Positions 36,312 to 45,038 of a stretch of 64,000 nucleotides of DNA are shown piece after piece. The position numbers were made by a program, and so were the translations under genes. Numbering within the stretch: position 1 is the first letter of the stretch; every line of letters begins with the position of its first letter. The stretch covers positions 496,001-560,000 of the forward strand of contig NZ_FNIQ01000001.1 of NCBI RefSeq assembly GCF_900104025.1, read 5' to 3'. This DNA is from Geodermatophilus sp. DSM 45219. Its GTDB lineage: Bacteria > Actinomycetota > Actinomycetes > Mycobacteriales > Geodermatophilaceae. The notes beneath the pieces are model-generated. The model had not been told where the DNA came from. It did not search any database and saw only the letters and a list, made by a program, of their open reading frames with translations.

Positions 36312-37592
36312 GTGTCGTCGAGTTCCGCGCAGGCTCCCCTGGCCGCCTCCCTCGACGACCCGGAGCGGGCCCGCGACCTGGCCCGGATGAAGCGGCTGGC
36401 GACCGGCCTGTTCCTGGTCGCCGCCGCCGTCTTCCTCGGCTGCGTGCTGCTCGGCGAGGAGGCCGGCGCCTGGGTCGGCTACGTGCGGGCCACCGCCGAG
36501 GCCTCGATGGTCGGGGCGCTGGCCGACTGGTTCGCCGTCACCGCGCTGTTCCGCCACCCGCTGCGGCTGCCGATCCCGCACACCGCGATCATCCCGCGCA
36601 AGAAGGACCAGATCGGCGCGAGCCTGGGCACCTTCGTGCAGCACAACTTCCTCACCCGGGCGGTGGTCGAGGAGAAGCTGACCACCATCGACGTGCCCGG
36701 CCGGCTGGGCGCGTTCCTCGCCGCCCCGGGCCGGGCCGAGCGGCTGGCCGGGGACGCCGGGGCGCTGCTGCACTCCCTCTCCGGCCTGCTGAAGGACGAC
36801 GACCTGCAGCCGGCCGTCGCCGGGCTGGTGGACCGCAAGCTGCACGCCACCCCTGCCGCCCCGGTGGTGGCCCGGGTCCTGGAGCTGGTGGTCGACGGCG
36901 ACCGGCACCAGGAGGTGCTCTCGGCAGGCCTGCGCGGGCTGGCCCGGTTCCTGCAGGACAACCGGGTGGTCTTCCGCGCGCAGCTGGGCGACGCCTCACC
37001 CGCGTGGGTGCCGGACTGGGTGGACGACCGCGTCTTCGACCGGGCCTTCGCCGGCGTCCAGCAGTTCTTCGAGGAGGTCGGCGACGACCCCAGGCACGAG
37101 CTGCGGCGGGCCTACGACGCCCGGCTGCGGAAGTACGTGCACGCCCTGCGCACCGACCCCGCCACCGCGGCCCGCGTGGAGGACCTGAAGAAGGAGCTGC
37201 TGGAGCACCCCGCCGTCCGGACCTGGTCGGGGTCGCTGTGGACCAACGTCAAGGACGCCGTCCTCGAGGCGGCCGCCGACCCCGACTCGGTGCTGCGCGC
37301 CCGGGTGGCCGACCTCGTCCGCGAGGCCGCCCGGCTGCTGGAGACCGACCCGCGGGTGCGCGAGCTGGTGCAGCGCCACGCGCACGGCATCGCCGGCTAC
37401 CTGGTGGAGCGGTTCTCCGGCGACGTCGCCGACCTGGTGGGCAGCACGGTCGCCCGCTGGGACACCGAGGAGACCAGCCGCCGCATCGAGCTGCAGGTCG
37501 GCCGGGACCTGCAGTTCATCCGGATCAACGGCACCGTCGTCGGCGGCCTGGCCGGCCTGCTCATCTACACCGTCGCCCAGCTCCTGGGCTGA
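36312..37592 (+). CDS. DUF445 domain-containing membrane protein
   Basis: 426 aa. It has one N-terminal TM helix (LATGLFLVAAAVFLGCVLL) and one at the C-terminus (TVVGGLAGLLIYTVAQLL). Between them lies a long helical DUF445 region with AEASMVGALADWFAVTALFR, IPHTAIIPRKKDQIGASLG and IELQVGRDLQFIRINGT, all family signatures. Function unknown. GTG start without Shine-Dalgarno; TAGGGT at 36299-36304 is 7 nt upstream, so a leaderless mRNA is likely. Confidence 0.9.
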   Translation: MSSSSAQAPLAASLDDPERARDLARMKRLATGLFLVAAAVFLGCVLLGEEAGAWVGYVRATAEASMVGALADWFAVTALFRHPLRLPIPHTAIIPRKKDQIGASLGTFVQHNFLTRAVVEEKLTTIDVPGRLGAFLAAPGRAERLAGDAGALLHSLSGLLKDDDLQPAVAGLVDRKLHATPAAPVVARVLELVVDGDRHQEVLSAGLRGLARFLQDNRVVFRAQLGDASPAWVPDWVDDRVFDRAFAGVQQFFEEVGDDPRHELRRAYDARLRKYVHALRTDPATAARVEDLKKELLEHPAVRTWSGSLWTNVKDAVLEAAADPDSVLRARVADLVREAARLLETDPRVRELVQRHAHGIAGYLVERFSGDVADLVGSTVARWDTEETSRRIELQVGRDLQFIRINGTVVGGLAGLLIYTVAQLLG

Positions 37593-37600
37593 GGCTCCGG

Positions 37601-37658
37601 CGAGATCGCCGATCTCGCACGCTTCGACGGCCGTGTCCGTACGAGATCGCCGATCTCG
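37601..37658. repeat. Paired 17-bp palindrome element, copy 2
   Basis: CGAGATCGCCGATCTCG at 37601-37617 and again at 37642-37658 are each perfect palindromes around a single central base, with centres 41 bp apart. Flanking bases extend the symmetry (GCG...CGC; ACG...CGT). This lies between two convergent genes. It matches the arrangement at 7220-7277, including about half of the 24-bp spacer when that copy is reverse-complemented. Confidence 0.65.
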
Positions 37659-37677
37659 TCGCTGGAGAGGCCAGCGC

Positions 37678-38037
37678 TCATCTACCGGCGCGCTCGTCGA
37701 GCACGAGTGCGCCGAGGGCGAGCGCACCCCAGCCCCAGGCCGAGACGGCGACCAGGCGTCCCGTCCCGCGGCCGGCCACCGCCGCGGGGAACACGACCGC
37801 GTCGGTCCAGTCGCAGAGCACCCGTGCCGCGGCCGCGAGCCGTCGCGCCCGACCGGCGGGTGCCGCCACCAGGGCCAGGCCGGTGACGGCGTCCCGGGCG
37901 CCCAGGGCGCGGACGAGGCTGCGGGTGTCGGCGGTGTCGGTCAGCCGGGCGGGTCCGATGAGGACCCCGGGCGCCACGACCAGCGCAGCCGAGAAGGCGG
38001 CCGTGGCAGCGCCGACGAGTGAGGTCAACGAAGGCAT
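37678..38037 (-). CDS. Hypothetical small membrane protein
   Basis: 119 aa, starting MPSLTSLVGAATAAFSAALV, with three or four weak hydrophobic stretches. It contains TRSLVRALGARDAVTGLALV, a pattern seen in small actinobacterial membrane proteins related to DUF4267-type families. Function unknown. ATG at 38037. It is separated from the upstream rlmB operon by a hairpin at 38082-38108. Confidence 0.65.
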   Translation of the reverse strand: MPSLTSLVGAATAAFSAALVVAPGVLIGPARLTDTADTRSLVRALGARDAVTGLALVAAPAGRARRLAAAARVLCDWTDAVVFPAAVAGRGTGRLVAVSAWGWGALALGALVLDERAGR

Positions 38038-38081
38038 GTCCCCAACCAACCAGCCCGAGCGGCCGAACGGTGGGCGCAGAT

Positions 38082-38108
38082 GCGCAGTTCCACGGCCGGG
38101 AACTGCGC
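38082..38108 (-). terminator. Terminator of the ispD-ispF-cysS-rlmB unit
   Basis: GCGCAGTTCC and GGAACTGCGC pair perfectly around a 7-nt loop, 21 nt past the rlmB stop. A weaker outer pairing of GGTG/CACC flanks it. Confidence 0.7.
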
Positions 38109-38128
38109 CTCAGCGCACACCGTCGCGC

Positions 38129-39088
38129 CTACCGCCGTGCACTCGCCGCGGCGTAGAGGGCGATGCCGGCGGCGACGCTGACGTTGAGCGACTCGGTGTC
38201 CCGGGCGATCGGGATGCGCACGACGACGTCGCAGCGCTCCCGCACCAGCCGCGACAGTCCCGCCCCCTCGGCGCCGACCACCAGCGCCAGCGGGTCGGCG
38301 AACCCGTCGAACTCGTGCACGTCGACGTCCCCGTCGCCGGCCAGGCCGACCGTCATCAGCCCGGCGTCCTGGTAGGCGGCCAGCGCGCGGGCCAGGTTGA
38401 CCGCGCGGGCCACGGGCAGGCGTGCGGCGGCACCCGCGCTCGTGCGCCAGGCCGAGGCGGTCATGCCGACCGAGCGGCGCTGCGGCACGACGACGCCGTG
38501 CGCGTCGAACGCGGCGGCCGAACGGACGACGGCGCCGAGGTTCCGCGGGTCGGTGACGCCGTCCATCGCGACGACCAGCGGCGGGCGGCCCGAGTCACGG
38601 GCGACGTCCAGCAGGTCGTCCGGGTGCGCGTACTGGTACGGCGGCACCTGCAGCCCGATGCCCTGGTGCAGCGCACCGTTGGACATCCGGTCGAACTCGG
38701 CCTTGCCGACCTCCAGCAGCGGCAGCCCGCGGTCGTTGGCCAGGTGCAGCGCCTCGGTGATCCGCTCGTCGGTCGCCGCCCGGGTGTCCCCGGTGACCAC
38801 GTACAGCGCGGTCGCCGGGATCTGCGCGCGCAACGCCTCCACCACGGGGTTGCGGCCGAGCAGCAGCTCCGGCGCCTCCTCGGCTCGCTGCCGGCTGCGG
38901 TCCCGCTCGGCCCGGCGCCGGGCGTCGGCGGCCGCGCGCCGCTGCGCCGGGTGGCCGGTGCGCTGCTCCGCCGGCGGGGTGGCACCGCGGCCGGCCAGCG
39001 ACCGGCGGTTCTTGCCCCCGGTGCCCCCGGCGGCGCCCTTCTTGTGCGCGCCGGTGGTGCGGCCACGGCGCTGGCTGTTGCCGGCCAT
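38129..39088 (-). CDS. rlmB: 23S rRNA (guanosine-2'-O-)-methyltransferase, RlmB type
   Basis: 319-aa SpoU-family (SPOUT) methyltransferase that modifies a guanosine of 23S rRNA (G2251 in E. coli). A basic 75-residue leader rich in Arg/Lys/Ala precedes the substrate-binding domain ([13 protein letters not shown]). The SPOUT knot has [31 protein letters not shown] and the C-terminal [20 protein letters not shown], i.e. motifs 1-3. The ATG shares one base with the cysS stop (TGATG), a common actinobacterial cysS-rlmB order. Confidence 0.93.
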   Translation of the reverse strand: MAGNSQRRGRTTGAHKKGAAGGTGGKNRRSLAGRGATPPAEQRTGHPAQRRAAADARRRAERDRSRQRAEEAPELLLGRNPVVEALRAQIPATALYVVTGDTRAATDERITEALHLANDRGLPLLEVGKAEFDRMSNGALHQGIGLQVPPYQYAHPDDLLDVARDSGRPPLVVAMDGVTDPRNLGAVVRSAAAFDAHGVVVPQRRSVGMTASAWRTSAGAAARLPVARAVNLARALAAYQDAGLMTVGLAGDGDVDVHEFDGFADPLALVVGAEGAGLSRLVRERCDVVVRIPIARDTESLNVSVAAGIALYAAASARR

Positions 39089-40491
39089 CAGCGGCTCAGC
39101 TCCCATCGGGGTCCCTGCGGGGTGTCCTCGACCTGGACACCGAGTCCGGCGAGCTGGTCGCGGATCGCGTCCGCTGTCGCGTAGTCCTTGCGGGCGCGGG
39201 CCGCCTGCCGCTGCTCCAGCGCCAGCGCGACGAGGCCGTCGGTGACCCGGGCCCGCCCGTCGTCCCCGCCCGCGGCGGCCCAGTGCGGGTCGAGCGGGTC
39301 CAGGCCCAGGACGCCGAGCATCGCCCGCACCGAGCCCAGCGTGCCGGCGACCGCCTTCTCGTCGCCCTCGGCCAGCGCGGTGTTGCCCTCCCGCACCACC
39401 TCGTGGACCGCGGCGATCGCCGCCGGGGTGCCGAGGTCGTCGTCGAGGGCGTTGCTGAAGTCGGCGCACAGCACCGGGCTCCCGGCGTCGGCACCCACCC
39501 GCTCGGCGGCGCGCTTCACGAACGACTCGATGCGCCGGTAGGCCGCGCCGGCCTCGGCGAGCGCGGCGTCGGTGAACTCGACCGTCGAGCGGTAGTGCGG
39601 GGCGACGAGGTAGTAGCGCAGCTCCACCGGTCGCACCCGCCGCACGACCTCGTCGACCAGCGCGGTGTTGCCCAGCGACTTGCTCATCTTCTCACCGCCC
39701 AGGGTCACCCAGCCGTTGTGCAGCCAGTACCGCGCGAACCCGTCGCCGGCGGCCCGCGACTGGGCCTGCTCGTTCTCGTGGTGCGGGAAGCGCAGGTCCA
39801 GCCCGCCGCCGTGGACGTCGAACTCCGGGCCGAGGTACCGCTCGGCCATGGCGGAGCACTCCAGGTGCCAGCCCGGCCGGCCGCGACCCCACGGGGTGGG
39901 CCAGGACGCGGTCTCCGGCTCACCGTCCTTGTGCGCCTTCCACAGCGCGAAGTCGCGGGGGTCGCGCTTGCGGGCGTCGGTGTCGGTGTCGCCGGCCGGC
40001 TCCAGGTTCTCGAGCTTCTGCCCGGTCAGCGCGCCGTACTCGGGGAACGAGCGGACGTCGAAGTACACATCGCCGTCGACGGCGTAGGCGTGACCGCGGT
40101 CGACCAGCCGCTGCACCAGCTCGACCATGTCCGGCACGTGCCCGGTGGCGCGCGGCTCGTAGGTGGGCGGCAGCACCCCGAGGGCGTCGTAGGCGCGGGT
40201 GCAGGCCAGCTCGTTGGTGTAGGCCCAGGCCCACCACGGCACGCCCCGGTCGGCGGCCTTGGCGAGGATCTTGTCGTCGATGTCGGTGACGTTGCGGACG
40301 TAGGTGACCTCGAGGCCGGACGCGGTCAGCCAGCGGCGGAGCACGTCGAAGGACAGCGCGGCGCGCACGTGGCCCACGTGCGGCGGCCCCTGCACGGTGA
40401 GCCCGCAGACGTAGACGGAGGCCTGCCCGGCACGCAGGGGCGTGAACTCACGGACCGCACGGGCGGCCGTGTCGTACAGGCGGAGGCTCAC
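39088..40491 (-). CDS. cysS: Cysteinyl-tRNA synthetase
   Basis: 467-aa class Ia aminoacyl-tRNA synthetase charging tRNA-Cys. The HIGH motif is HVGH in [17 protein letters not shown], preceded by a zinc-ligand cysteine in YVCGLTV. The other zinc ligands are in WHLECSAM and [13 protein letters not shown], and KMSKS is in [10 protein letters not shown]. Length and motif order are standard for CysS. MshC, the mycothiol ligase paralogue, is similar but usually shorter, so CysS is preferred. The GTG overlaps the ispF stop by 4 nt. Confidence 0.95.
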   Translation of the reverse strand: MSLRLYDTAARAVREFTPLRAGQASVYVCGLTVQGPPHVGHVRAALSFDVLRRWLTASGLEVTYVRNVTDIDDKILAKAADRGVPWWAWAYTNELACTRAYDALGVLPPTYEPRATGHVPDMVELVQRLVDRGHAYAVDGDVYFDVRSFPEYGALTGQKLENLEPAGDTDTDARKRDPRDFALWKAHKDGEPETASWPTPWGRGRPGWHLECSAMAERYLGPEFDVHGGGLDLRFPHHENEQAQSRAAGDGFARYWLHNGWVTLGGEKMSKSLGNTALVDEVVRRVRPVELRYYLVAPHYRSTVEFTDAALAEAGAAYRRIESFVKRAAERVGADAGSPVLCADFSNALDDDLGTPAAIAAVHEVVREGNTALAEGDEKAVAGTLGSVRAMLGVLGLDPLDPHWAAAGGDDGRARVTDGLVALALEQRQAARARKDYATADAIRDQLAGLGVQVEDTPQGPRWELSR

Positions 40492-40988
40492 TGCGGGGAG
40501 TCTACGGACCCCGCCCGGACCACCAGGGCCGTCGCCACCGCCGCCCGGCCCTCGCCGCGCCCGGTCAGGCCCAGGCCGTCGGTCGTGGTGGCCGTGACGC
40601 TCACCGGCGCACCGAGCGCCCCGCTCAGCACCTGCTCGGCCTCGGCGCGGCGCGGGCCGATCTTCGGGGTGGTGCCCACGAGCTGCACGGCGGCGTTGCC
40701 GACCCGCCACCCGGCGGCCTCGAGGACCTCGCGCACGTGCACCAGGACGTCGGCTCCGCGCGCCCCGGCCCAGCGGGGGTCGTCGGTGCCCAGCAGGCCG
40801 CCGATGTCCCCCAGCCCGGCGGCGGAGAGGACGGCGTCGGTGAGGGCATGGGCCACGACGTCGCCGTCGGAGTGCCCCGCGCAGCCGTCGGCCCCCGGCC
40901 ACTCCAGCCCGGCCAGCCAGCAGGTGCGGCCGGCCTCCACGGGGTGGACGTCGACCCCGATGCCCACGCGCGGCAGGTCGCTGCTCAT
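40488..40988 (-). CDS. ispF: 2-C-methyl-D-erythritol 2,4-cyclodiphosphate synthase
   Basis: 166-aa trimeric enzyme of the MEP isoprenoid pathway; it makes MEcPP from CDP-ME 2-phosphate. The metal-binding DxHx appears in [10 protein letters not shown] and the second block in [26 protein letters not shown] and [15 protein letters not shown] are further conserved. ATG at 40988, 76 nt downstream of ispD, same operon. Confidence 0.95.
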   Translation of the reverse strand: MSSDLPRVGIGVDVHPVEAGRTCWLAGLEWPGADGCAGHSDGDVVAHALTDAVLSAAGLGDIGGLLGTDDPRWAGARGADVLVHVREVLEAAGWRVGNAAVQLVGTTPKIGPRRAEAEQVLSGALGAPVSVTATTTDGLGLTGRGEGRAAVATALVVRAGSVDSPQ

Positions 40989-41064
40989 GGCTCGACTCCG
41001 GGCTCGTTCCGCTCCTCGGTCGCCAGCGCTCCCTGCGGTGCTCGCTCCCCCGTCGTCCTCGCGC

Positions 41065-41727
41065 TCAACGGGCCACGGCCAGCTCGGCCAGCGCCAGGTC
41101 GTGCGGCACGGTCACCTTGGCCGAGCGCTCGTCCCCGGCCACCGTGCTCACCGGGACGCCGGCGGCGCGGACCACCGCTGCGTCGTCGGCCAGCTCGGCG
41201 CCGGGCGGCAGCCGGTCGTAGGCGTCGGCCAGGACGGGGCGGGCGAAGCCCTGCGGGGTCTGCACCCGGCGCAGCGTCTCCCGCGGGAGGGCGCCGGTGA
41301 CCACGCCGTCGCCGTCCACGCTGACCGTGGCGTCGACGACCGGCAGCACCGGCACGACCGCCGGCGCGCCCCCGGCCAGCGCCCCGAGCACCCGGGCCAC
41401 CACGTCGGTCGGGGTCAGCGGGCGGGCGGCGTCGTGCACGAGGACGGCGTCGGCGGCCTCCGGGGCGGCGGCCAGGGCGGCGCGCACCGACGCCGTCCGG
41501 GTGGCGCCGCCGACGACCAACCGGACGTCGGCGGGGAGGACCGCGGCGAAGGCGGCGAGCTCGTCGCCGGGCACCGCGACCACGACGTCGCCCACCCCGC
41601 TGGCGCGCAGGGTGTCGACCGACCAGCGGACCAGCGCCCGGCCGGCCAGCGGGACCAGCGCCTTCGGCCGGTCCGCCCCCAGACGCAGACCACTCCCGGC
41701 CGCTGGGACGATGCCGACAGCGTGCAC
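41065..41727 (-). CDS. ispD: 2-C-methyl-D-erythritol 4-phosphate cytidylyltransferase
   Basis: 220-aa nucleotidyltransferase of the MEP pathway, forming CDP-ME from CTP and MEP. The N-terminal CTP-binding loop is [30 protein letters not shown] and [21 protein letters not shown] contain other conserved substrate contacts. The GTG at 41727 follows the carD stop by 41 nt; carD-ispD-ispF is the usual actinobacterial order. Confidence 0.94.
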   Translation of the reverse strand: MHAVGIVPAAGSGLRLGADRPKALVPLAGRALVRWSVDTLRASGVGDVVVAVPGDELAAFAAVLPADVRLVVGGATRTASVRAALAAAPEAADAVLVHDAARPLTPTDVVARVLGALAGGAPAVVPVLPVVDATVSVDGDGVVTGALPRETLRRVQTPQGFARPVLADAYDRLPPGAELADDAAVVRAAGVPVSTVAGDERSAKVTVPHDLALAELAVAR

Positions 41728-41768
41728 GGGAGTGGTCGGGAGGTGCGGGGAGGGCTCGAGAGCCGAGC

Positions 41769-42251
41769 TCAGCTGGCGAGGACCTCGTCGAGGAGGACCT
41801 CGGCCTTATCCTCGTTGGTGCCCTCGGCGAGCGCGAGCTCGCTGACCAGGATCTGGCGGGCCTTGGAGAGCATCCGCTTCTCGCCGGCCGACAGGCCACG
41901 GTCCTTGTCGCGACGCCACAGGTCACGCACGACCTCGGCGACCTTGTTCACGTCGCCGGAGGCGAGCTTCTCGAGGTTGGCCTTGTAGCGGCGCGACCAG
42001 TTGGTCGGCTCCTCGGTGTGCGGGGCGCGCAGCACCTCGAAGACCCGGTTCAGTCCGTCCTGACCGACGACGTCGCGGACGCCGACGATCTCTGCGTTGT
42101 CAGCCGGTACGCGCACGGTCAGGTCGCCCTGGGCGACCTTCAGCACGAGGTAGGCCTTCTCTTCACCCTTGATGGTCCGCGTCTCGATCGCCTCGATGAG
42201 AGCGGCTCCGTGGTGCGGGTAGACAACGGTCTCGCCGACAGTGAAGCCCAT
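41769..42251 (-). CDS. carD: CarD-family RNA polymerase-binding transcription regulator
   Basis: 160-aa essential actinobacterial regulator that binds the RNA polymerase beta subunit and stabilises open complexes, especially at rRNA promoters. N-terminal RNAP-interacting domain: [20 protein letters not shown]. The C-terminal DNA-binding helical domain contains [17 protein letters not shown], a tryptophan that wedges the -10 fork, and [22 protein letters not shown] at 42251 with GAAAGGGG upstream. Confidence 0.96.
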   Translation of the reverse strand: MGFTVGETVVYPHHGAALIEAIETRTIKGEEKAYLVLKVAQGDLTVRVPADNAEIVGVRDVVGQDGLNRVFEVLRAPHTEEPTNWSRRYKANLEKLASGDVNKVAEVVRDLWRRDKDRGLSAGEKRMLSKARQILVSELALAEGTNEDKAEVLLDEVLAS

Positions 42252-42574
42252 GTGTGTGTGACCCCTTTCGCTGTCCACAGGTTACCACGACACCCTGACG
42301 AACGGGACCGTCCGGACTTGTAAACCCGCAGGTCAGGAGGCCCGTTCGTTACGGCGGAGGGGTTGACAGGGCCACGGTCGGTGTGCCTCGACGCCCCGGC
42401 GGCCGGGCGGCGGGTCCCGGCGGCACCGCCCCGTGACGGTCCGCCGGGCCCCGCTGCGAGGGGTGGGCGCCAGTGGTGGGTACGTCCGCCGGTGCGGCGG
42501 CGTTCAGCCGGTCACGGGTCCGTCCGGACGCCGGTCGTGCCGTCGCGGCCGGACCGCACCCCTAGGCTCGCCGC
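42252..42574. promoter_or_regulatory. carD/ubiA divergent intergenic region
   Basis: 323 bp without a gene. On the minus strand TAACCT at 42279-42284 is a good -10 for carD, giving a leader of about 20 nt. On the plus strand TAGGCT at 42563-42568 sits 6 nt before the prenyltransferase GTG (leaderless). A TTGACA at 42363-42368 has no matching -10. Nothing else was recognised. Confidence 0.5.
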
Positions 42575-43438
42575 GTGGTCCAGGCCCCCGGTCCTAAGCA
42601 GGGGACGTCGCCCCGTGCGCTGGTGGCGGCGACGCACGCCGGACCGACCGTCGCGGTCACCGTGGTGGCCACCCTGCTGGCCGTGGCCGCGGGCTCACCA
42701 CCGGGCCGGGTGCTGCTCGTGGCGCTGGCCGTCCTCGCCGGTCAGGTCTCCATCGGGTGGAGCAACGACTGGCTCGACGCCGACCGCGACCGGGCGGTCG
42801 CGCGAGCCGACAAGCCCGTCGTCCAGGGCGCCGTCGCACCCGGGCTGCTGCGCTCGCTGGCGCTCGGGTCGGCCGCCACGGCCGTCGTCCTGTCGCTGCT
42901 GCTGGGCGTCGTCCCGGGGCTGCTGCTGCTCGTGCTGGTGGCCAGCGGCTGGGCCTACAACGCCGGGCTCAAGCGCACCGCCACCTCCGCGCTGCCGTAC
43001 GTGACCGGCTTCGGTGCGCTCCCGGCCGGGGTGGTCGCGGCCGCGCCGGGTGGGTCGGGCTGGGTGGCCGCGCCGTGGTGGCTGGTCACCGCCGGAGCGG
43101 CCCTGGGTGCGGCCGCGCACCTGGCCAACGTGGCGCCGGACCTGGAGGACGACCTGGCCACCGGCGTCCGCGGGTTGCCGCACCGGCTGGGTGCCCGCGG
43201 CTCCGCCGTCACCGGTGCGGTGCTGCTGGGCGCCGCGACGCTGGTGCTGGTGCTCGGCCCCGAGGGGCCGCCGTCGGCCACCGGGTGGGCCGGGCTGGCG
43301 CTGGCGCTGCCGGCCGTCGTGGTCGCCGCGCTGGCGGGGACGGCGCGCTTCCGGCGGTCGGCCTTCCCCGCCGTCCTGCTGCTGGCCGTCCTCGACGTGG
43401 TGCTGCTGCTGGCCGGCGGAGCCGCGGTCAGGGTGTGA
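42575..43438 (+). CDS. UbiA-family prenyltransferase (SCO3242-like)
   Basis: 287-aa integral membrane prenyltransferase with about eight TM segments. The Asp-rich motif is SNDWLDADRDRAVARADKP; the second motif appears as APDLEDDLATGVRGLPHRLG. These match the actinobacterial SCO3242 subfamily, whose acceptor is not known; menaquinone or tetrapyrrole acceptors are handled by other subfamilies. Divergent from carD; leaderless GTG start. Confidence 0.9.
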   Translation: MVQAPGPKQGTSPRALVAATHAGPTVAVTVVATLLAVAAGSPPGRVLLVALAVLAGQVSIGWSNDWLDADRDRAVARADKPVVQGAVAPGLLRSLALGSAATAVVLSLLLGVVPGLLLLVLVASGWAYNAGLKRTATSALPYVTGFGALPAGVVAAAPGGSGWVAAPWWLVTAGAALGAAAHLANVAPDLEDDLATGVRGLPHRLGARGSAVTGAVLLGAATLVLVLGPEGPPSATGWAGLALALPAVVVAALAGTARFRRSAFPAVLLLAVLDVVLLLAGGAAVRV

Positions 43439-43457
43439 CCGCGGCCCCGCCGCGGCG

Positions 43458-44345
43458 TCACTTCCCGCCGTTGCCCTTGCCGTTGCCGTTGCCGTTGCCG
43501 TTCCCCTTGCCGTTGCCGTCCACCGGCTCCGCCCCGGCCGGCGCGGCCGGCAGCTCCGCGGCCGGCTCCTCGGCGACCGGCGCGGGGACGGCGGCGCGCT
43601 CGGCCTTGCGGGCGTCGTTGCGCTCGTGCGCCTCCCGGCTCACCGTGCCGCCGTCGACCCAGCCCTGCCGGGCGCCCTCGCTCACCCAGTCACCGTGCGA
43701 CTGGCCCGCGGCCGGCCCCTCGGACCACCGCTCCTCGGTCAGCGCGGTGCCGGCCGGGTCCGCCACGTCCCCGGTCACCGGCTCGGGTGCCGGCACGGGC
43801 GCCGGCTCGGGTGCCGGCTCCACGACGGGCTCCGTGCCGGTGTCCCCGGGGTCGGGAACGGTCTCGTCCCCGGCCGGGGCCGGCACGTCCGACGCCGGCA
43901 CGTCCGTCGTGGGCTCGTCCGTCGTCGTGGGCACCTCGGTCGTGGTCTCGACGGCGGGCGCCGGCTCCTCCGGGGTGGTCAGCGCGACGGTGGTCGCGGT
44001 GCCGGTCAGCGCCACGACGACGACGCCGGTGCCGGCGGCCGCCTTGGCGACGGCGCCGGCCGCCGCGAACTTGGCGACGAGGGTGGTGATCAGCATTCGG
44101 GGCCTCTTCCGTGAGGTCCGGGCGGGTCGCCCGGCCGTCCCGCGGGACGGTTCCTGGGTGGGGACGAGGAGACCGGTCACCAGCAGCTCGGCCAGCGCCG
44201 CGTTGGGCCGCCCGGGCTCGGTGGCGCCGGCCCGGACCGCGTCGGTGAACGCGGCCAGGCCGGCGGCGCCGTCCGGCACGGGACGCCCGGCGAGGCAGGC
44301 CTCGAAGGCCCGCTCGTCGGCGGTGGCGTCGGCTGGTGTGGTCAT
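43458..44345 (-). CDS. Membrane protein downstream of ECF sigma factor (possible anti-sigma-like), hexanucleotide-repeat tail
   Basis: 295 aa. A soluble N-terminus (1-80) of acidic/Ala-rich helices lies before a basic stretch and one hydrophobic segment (about 85-125). A Pro/Thr/Glu-rich extracytoplasmic domain follows, and the protein ends in a Gly-Asn-Gly-Lys repeat tail (GNGKGNGNGNGNGKGNGGK). The gene starts 10 nt after the sigma factor stop, which is where anti-sigma factors usually sit, and its topology fits one. No zinc (HxxxCxxC) motif is present, so the role is inference. The same layout is known in actinobacteria for ECF-associated proteins of unknown function. Confidence 0.75.
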   Translation of the reverse strand: MTTPADATADERAFEACLAGRPVPDGAAGLAAFTDAVRAGATEPGRPNAALAELLVTGLLVPTQEPSRGTAGRPARTSRKRPRMLITTLVAKFAAAGAVAKAAAGTGVVVVALTGTATTVALTTPEEPAPAVETTTEVPTTTDEPTTDVPASDVPAPAGDETVPDPGDTGTEPVVEPAPEPAPVPAPEPVTGDVADPAGTALTEERWSEGPAAGQSHGDWVSEGARQGWVDGGTVSREAHERNDARKAERAAVPAPVAEEPAAELPAAPAGAEPVDGNGKGNGNGNGNGKGNGGK

Positions 44346-44355
44346 CTCGTCCCTG

Positions 44356-44949
44356 TCATCGCCGGAGGGCCGCAGAAGGGTGCGCGCCGGCCCCCACCCC
44401 TCCGGGTGAGGCCGCGTCGAGGGTGGTCCGCAGGCTGCGCAGGCCCCGCCGCTGCAGCGCCTTGACCGAGCCGACGGACCGGCCGAGGACCTGGGCGACC
44501 TGCTCCACCGTCAGGTCGGCGAGGACCCGGAGCAGCAGCACCGCCCGCTGGTCGGCCGGCAGAGTCGCGCAGAGGCGGTGCACGTCCGCGGCGCCCACCC
44601 GCACGAGGACGTCGTCCTCCACGTCGCCGCCGCGGCGCTCGTCGAGCAGCGCGTCGTCGTCGGTGACCTGCGGACGTCGTCCCCGCCGCCGCCAGTCGTC
44701 GACCAGCCGGCGGTGGGCGATGGTGAAGACCCAGGCGCGCAGGGCGTCCTCGTCGCCCCGGAAGCCCGACAGACCGGTCAGGACGCTGATGAAGGTCTCG
44801 CTGGCGAGGTCGTCGGGCTCGGCCGCACCGTGCAGCCGCAGGTAGCCGGTGACCGCCGGCGACAGGTCCCGGTAGAGCACCTCGAAGGCCCAGGCCGCCC
44901 CGGCCTGCGCCGCGGCCAGGACGTCGTCGAAGGCCGGTCCCGTCCGCAC
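44356..44949 (-). CDS. ECF-type RNA polymerase sigma factor
   Basis: 197 aa with sigma region 2 (about 25-95: FEVLYRDLSPAVTGYLRLHG, LASETFISVLTGL, RAWVFTIAHRRLVDDWRRRG) and region 4 (about 130-185: LCATLPADQRAVLLLRVLAD, VEQVAQVLGRSVGSVKALQRRG). The acidic linker between them is typical. I chose the GTG at 44949 because AGGAGG lies 5 nt upstream. A membrane protein gene follows after 10 nt, a likely regulatory partner. Confidence 0.93.
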   Translation of the reverse strand: MRTGPAFDDVLAAAQAGAAWAFEVLYRDLSPAVTGYLRLHGAAEPDDLASETFISVLTGLSGFRGDEDALRAWVFTIAHRRLVDDWRRRGRRPQVTDDDALLDERRGGDVEDDVLVRVGAADVHRLCATLPADQRAVLLLRVLADLTVEQVAQVLGRSVGSVKALQRRGLRSLRTTLDAASPGGVGAGAHPSAALRR

Positions 44950-45038
44950 CCGCACCTCCTGCCGCCGCCGATCCCGTCGTCCCTGGGATCGGCAGCCGCC
45001 GGGCCGGACCGGACCACGGTCACCCGACCGGGTGCGGT

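Noticed and set aside
40989..41064. Possible small gene or regulatory element between ispD and ispF
   Set aside because: Only 76 nt, no conserved frame, no clear hairpin; treated as a spacer within the operon.
42363..42368. TTGACA as a -35 for a plus-strand promoter upstream of ubiA
   Set aside because: No -10 at 16-18 bp, and it would give a 200-nt leader, whereas TAGGCT directly before the GTG explains the start better.
43465..43515. CRISPR-like short repeats
   Set aside because: The 6-bp units are contiguous and in frame within a coding tail; there are no spacers or cas genes.
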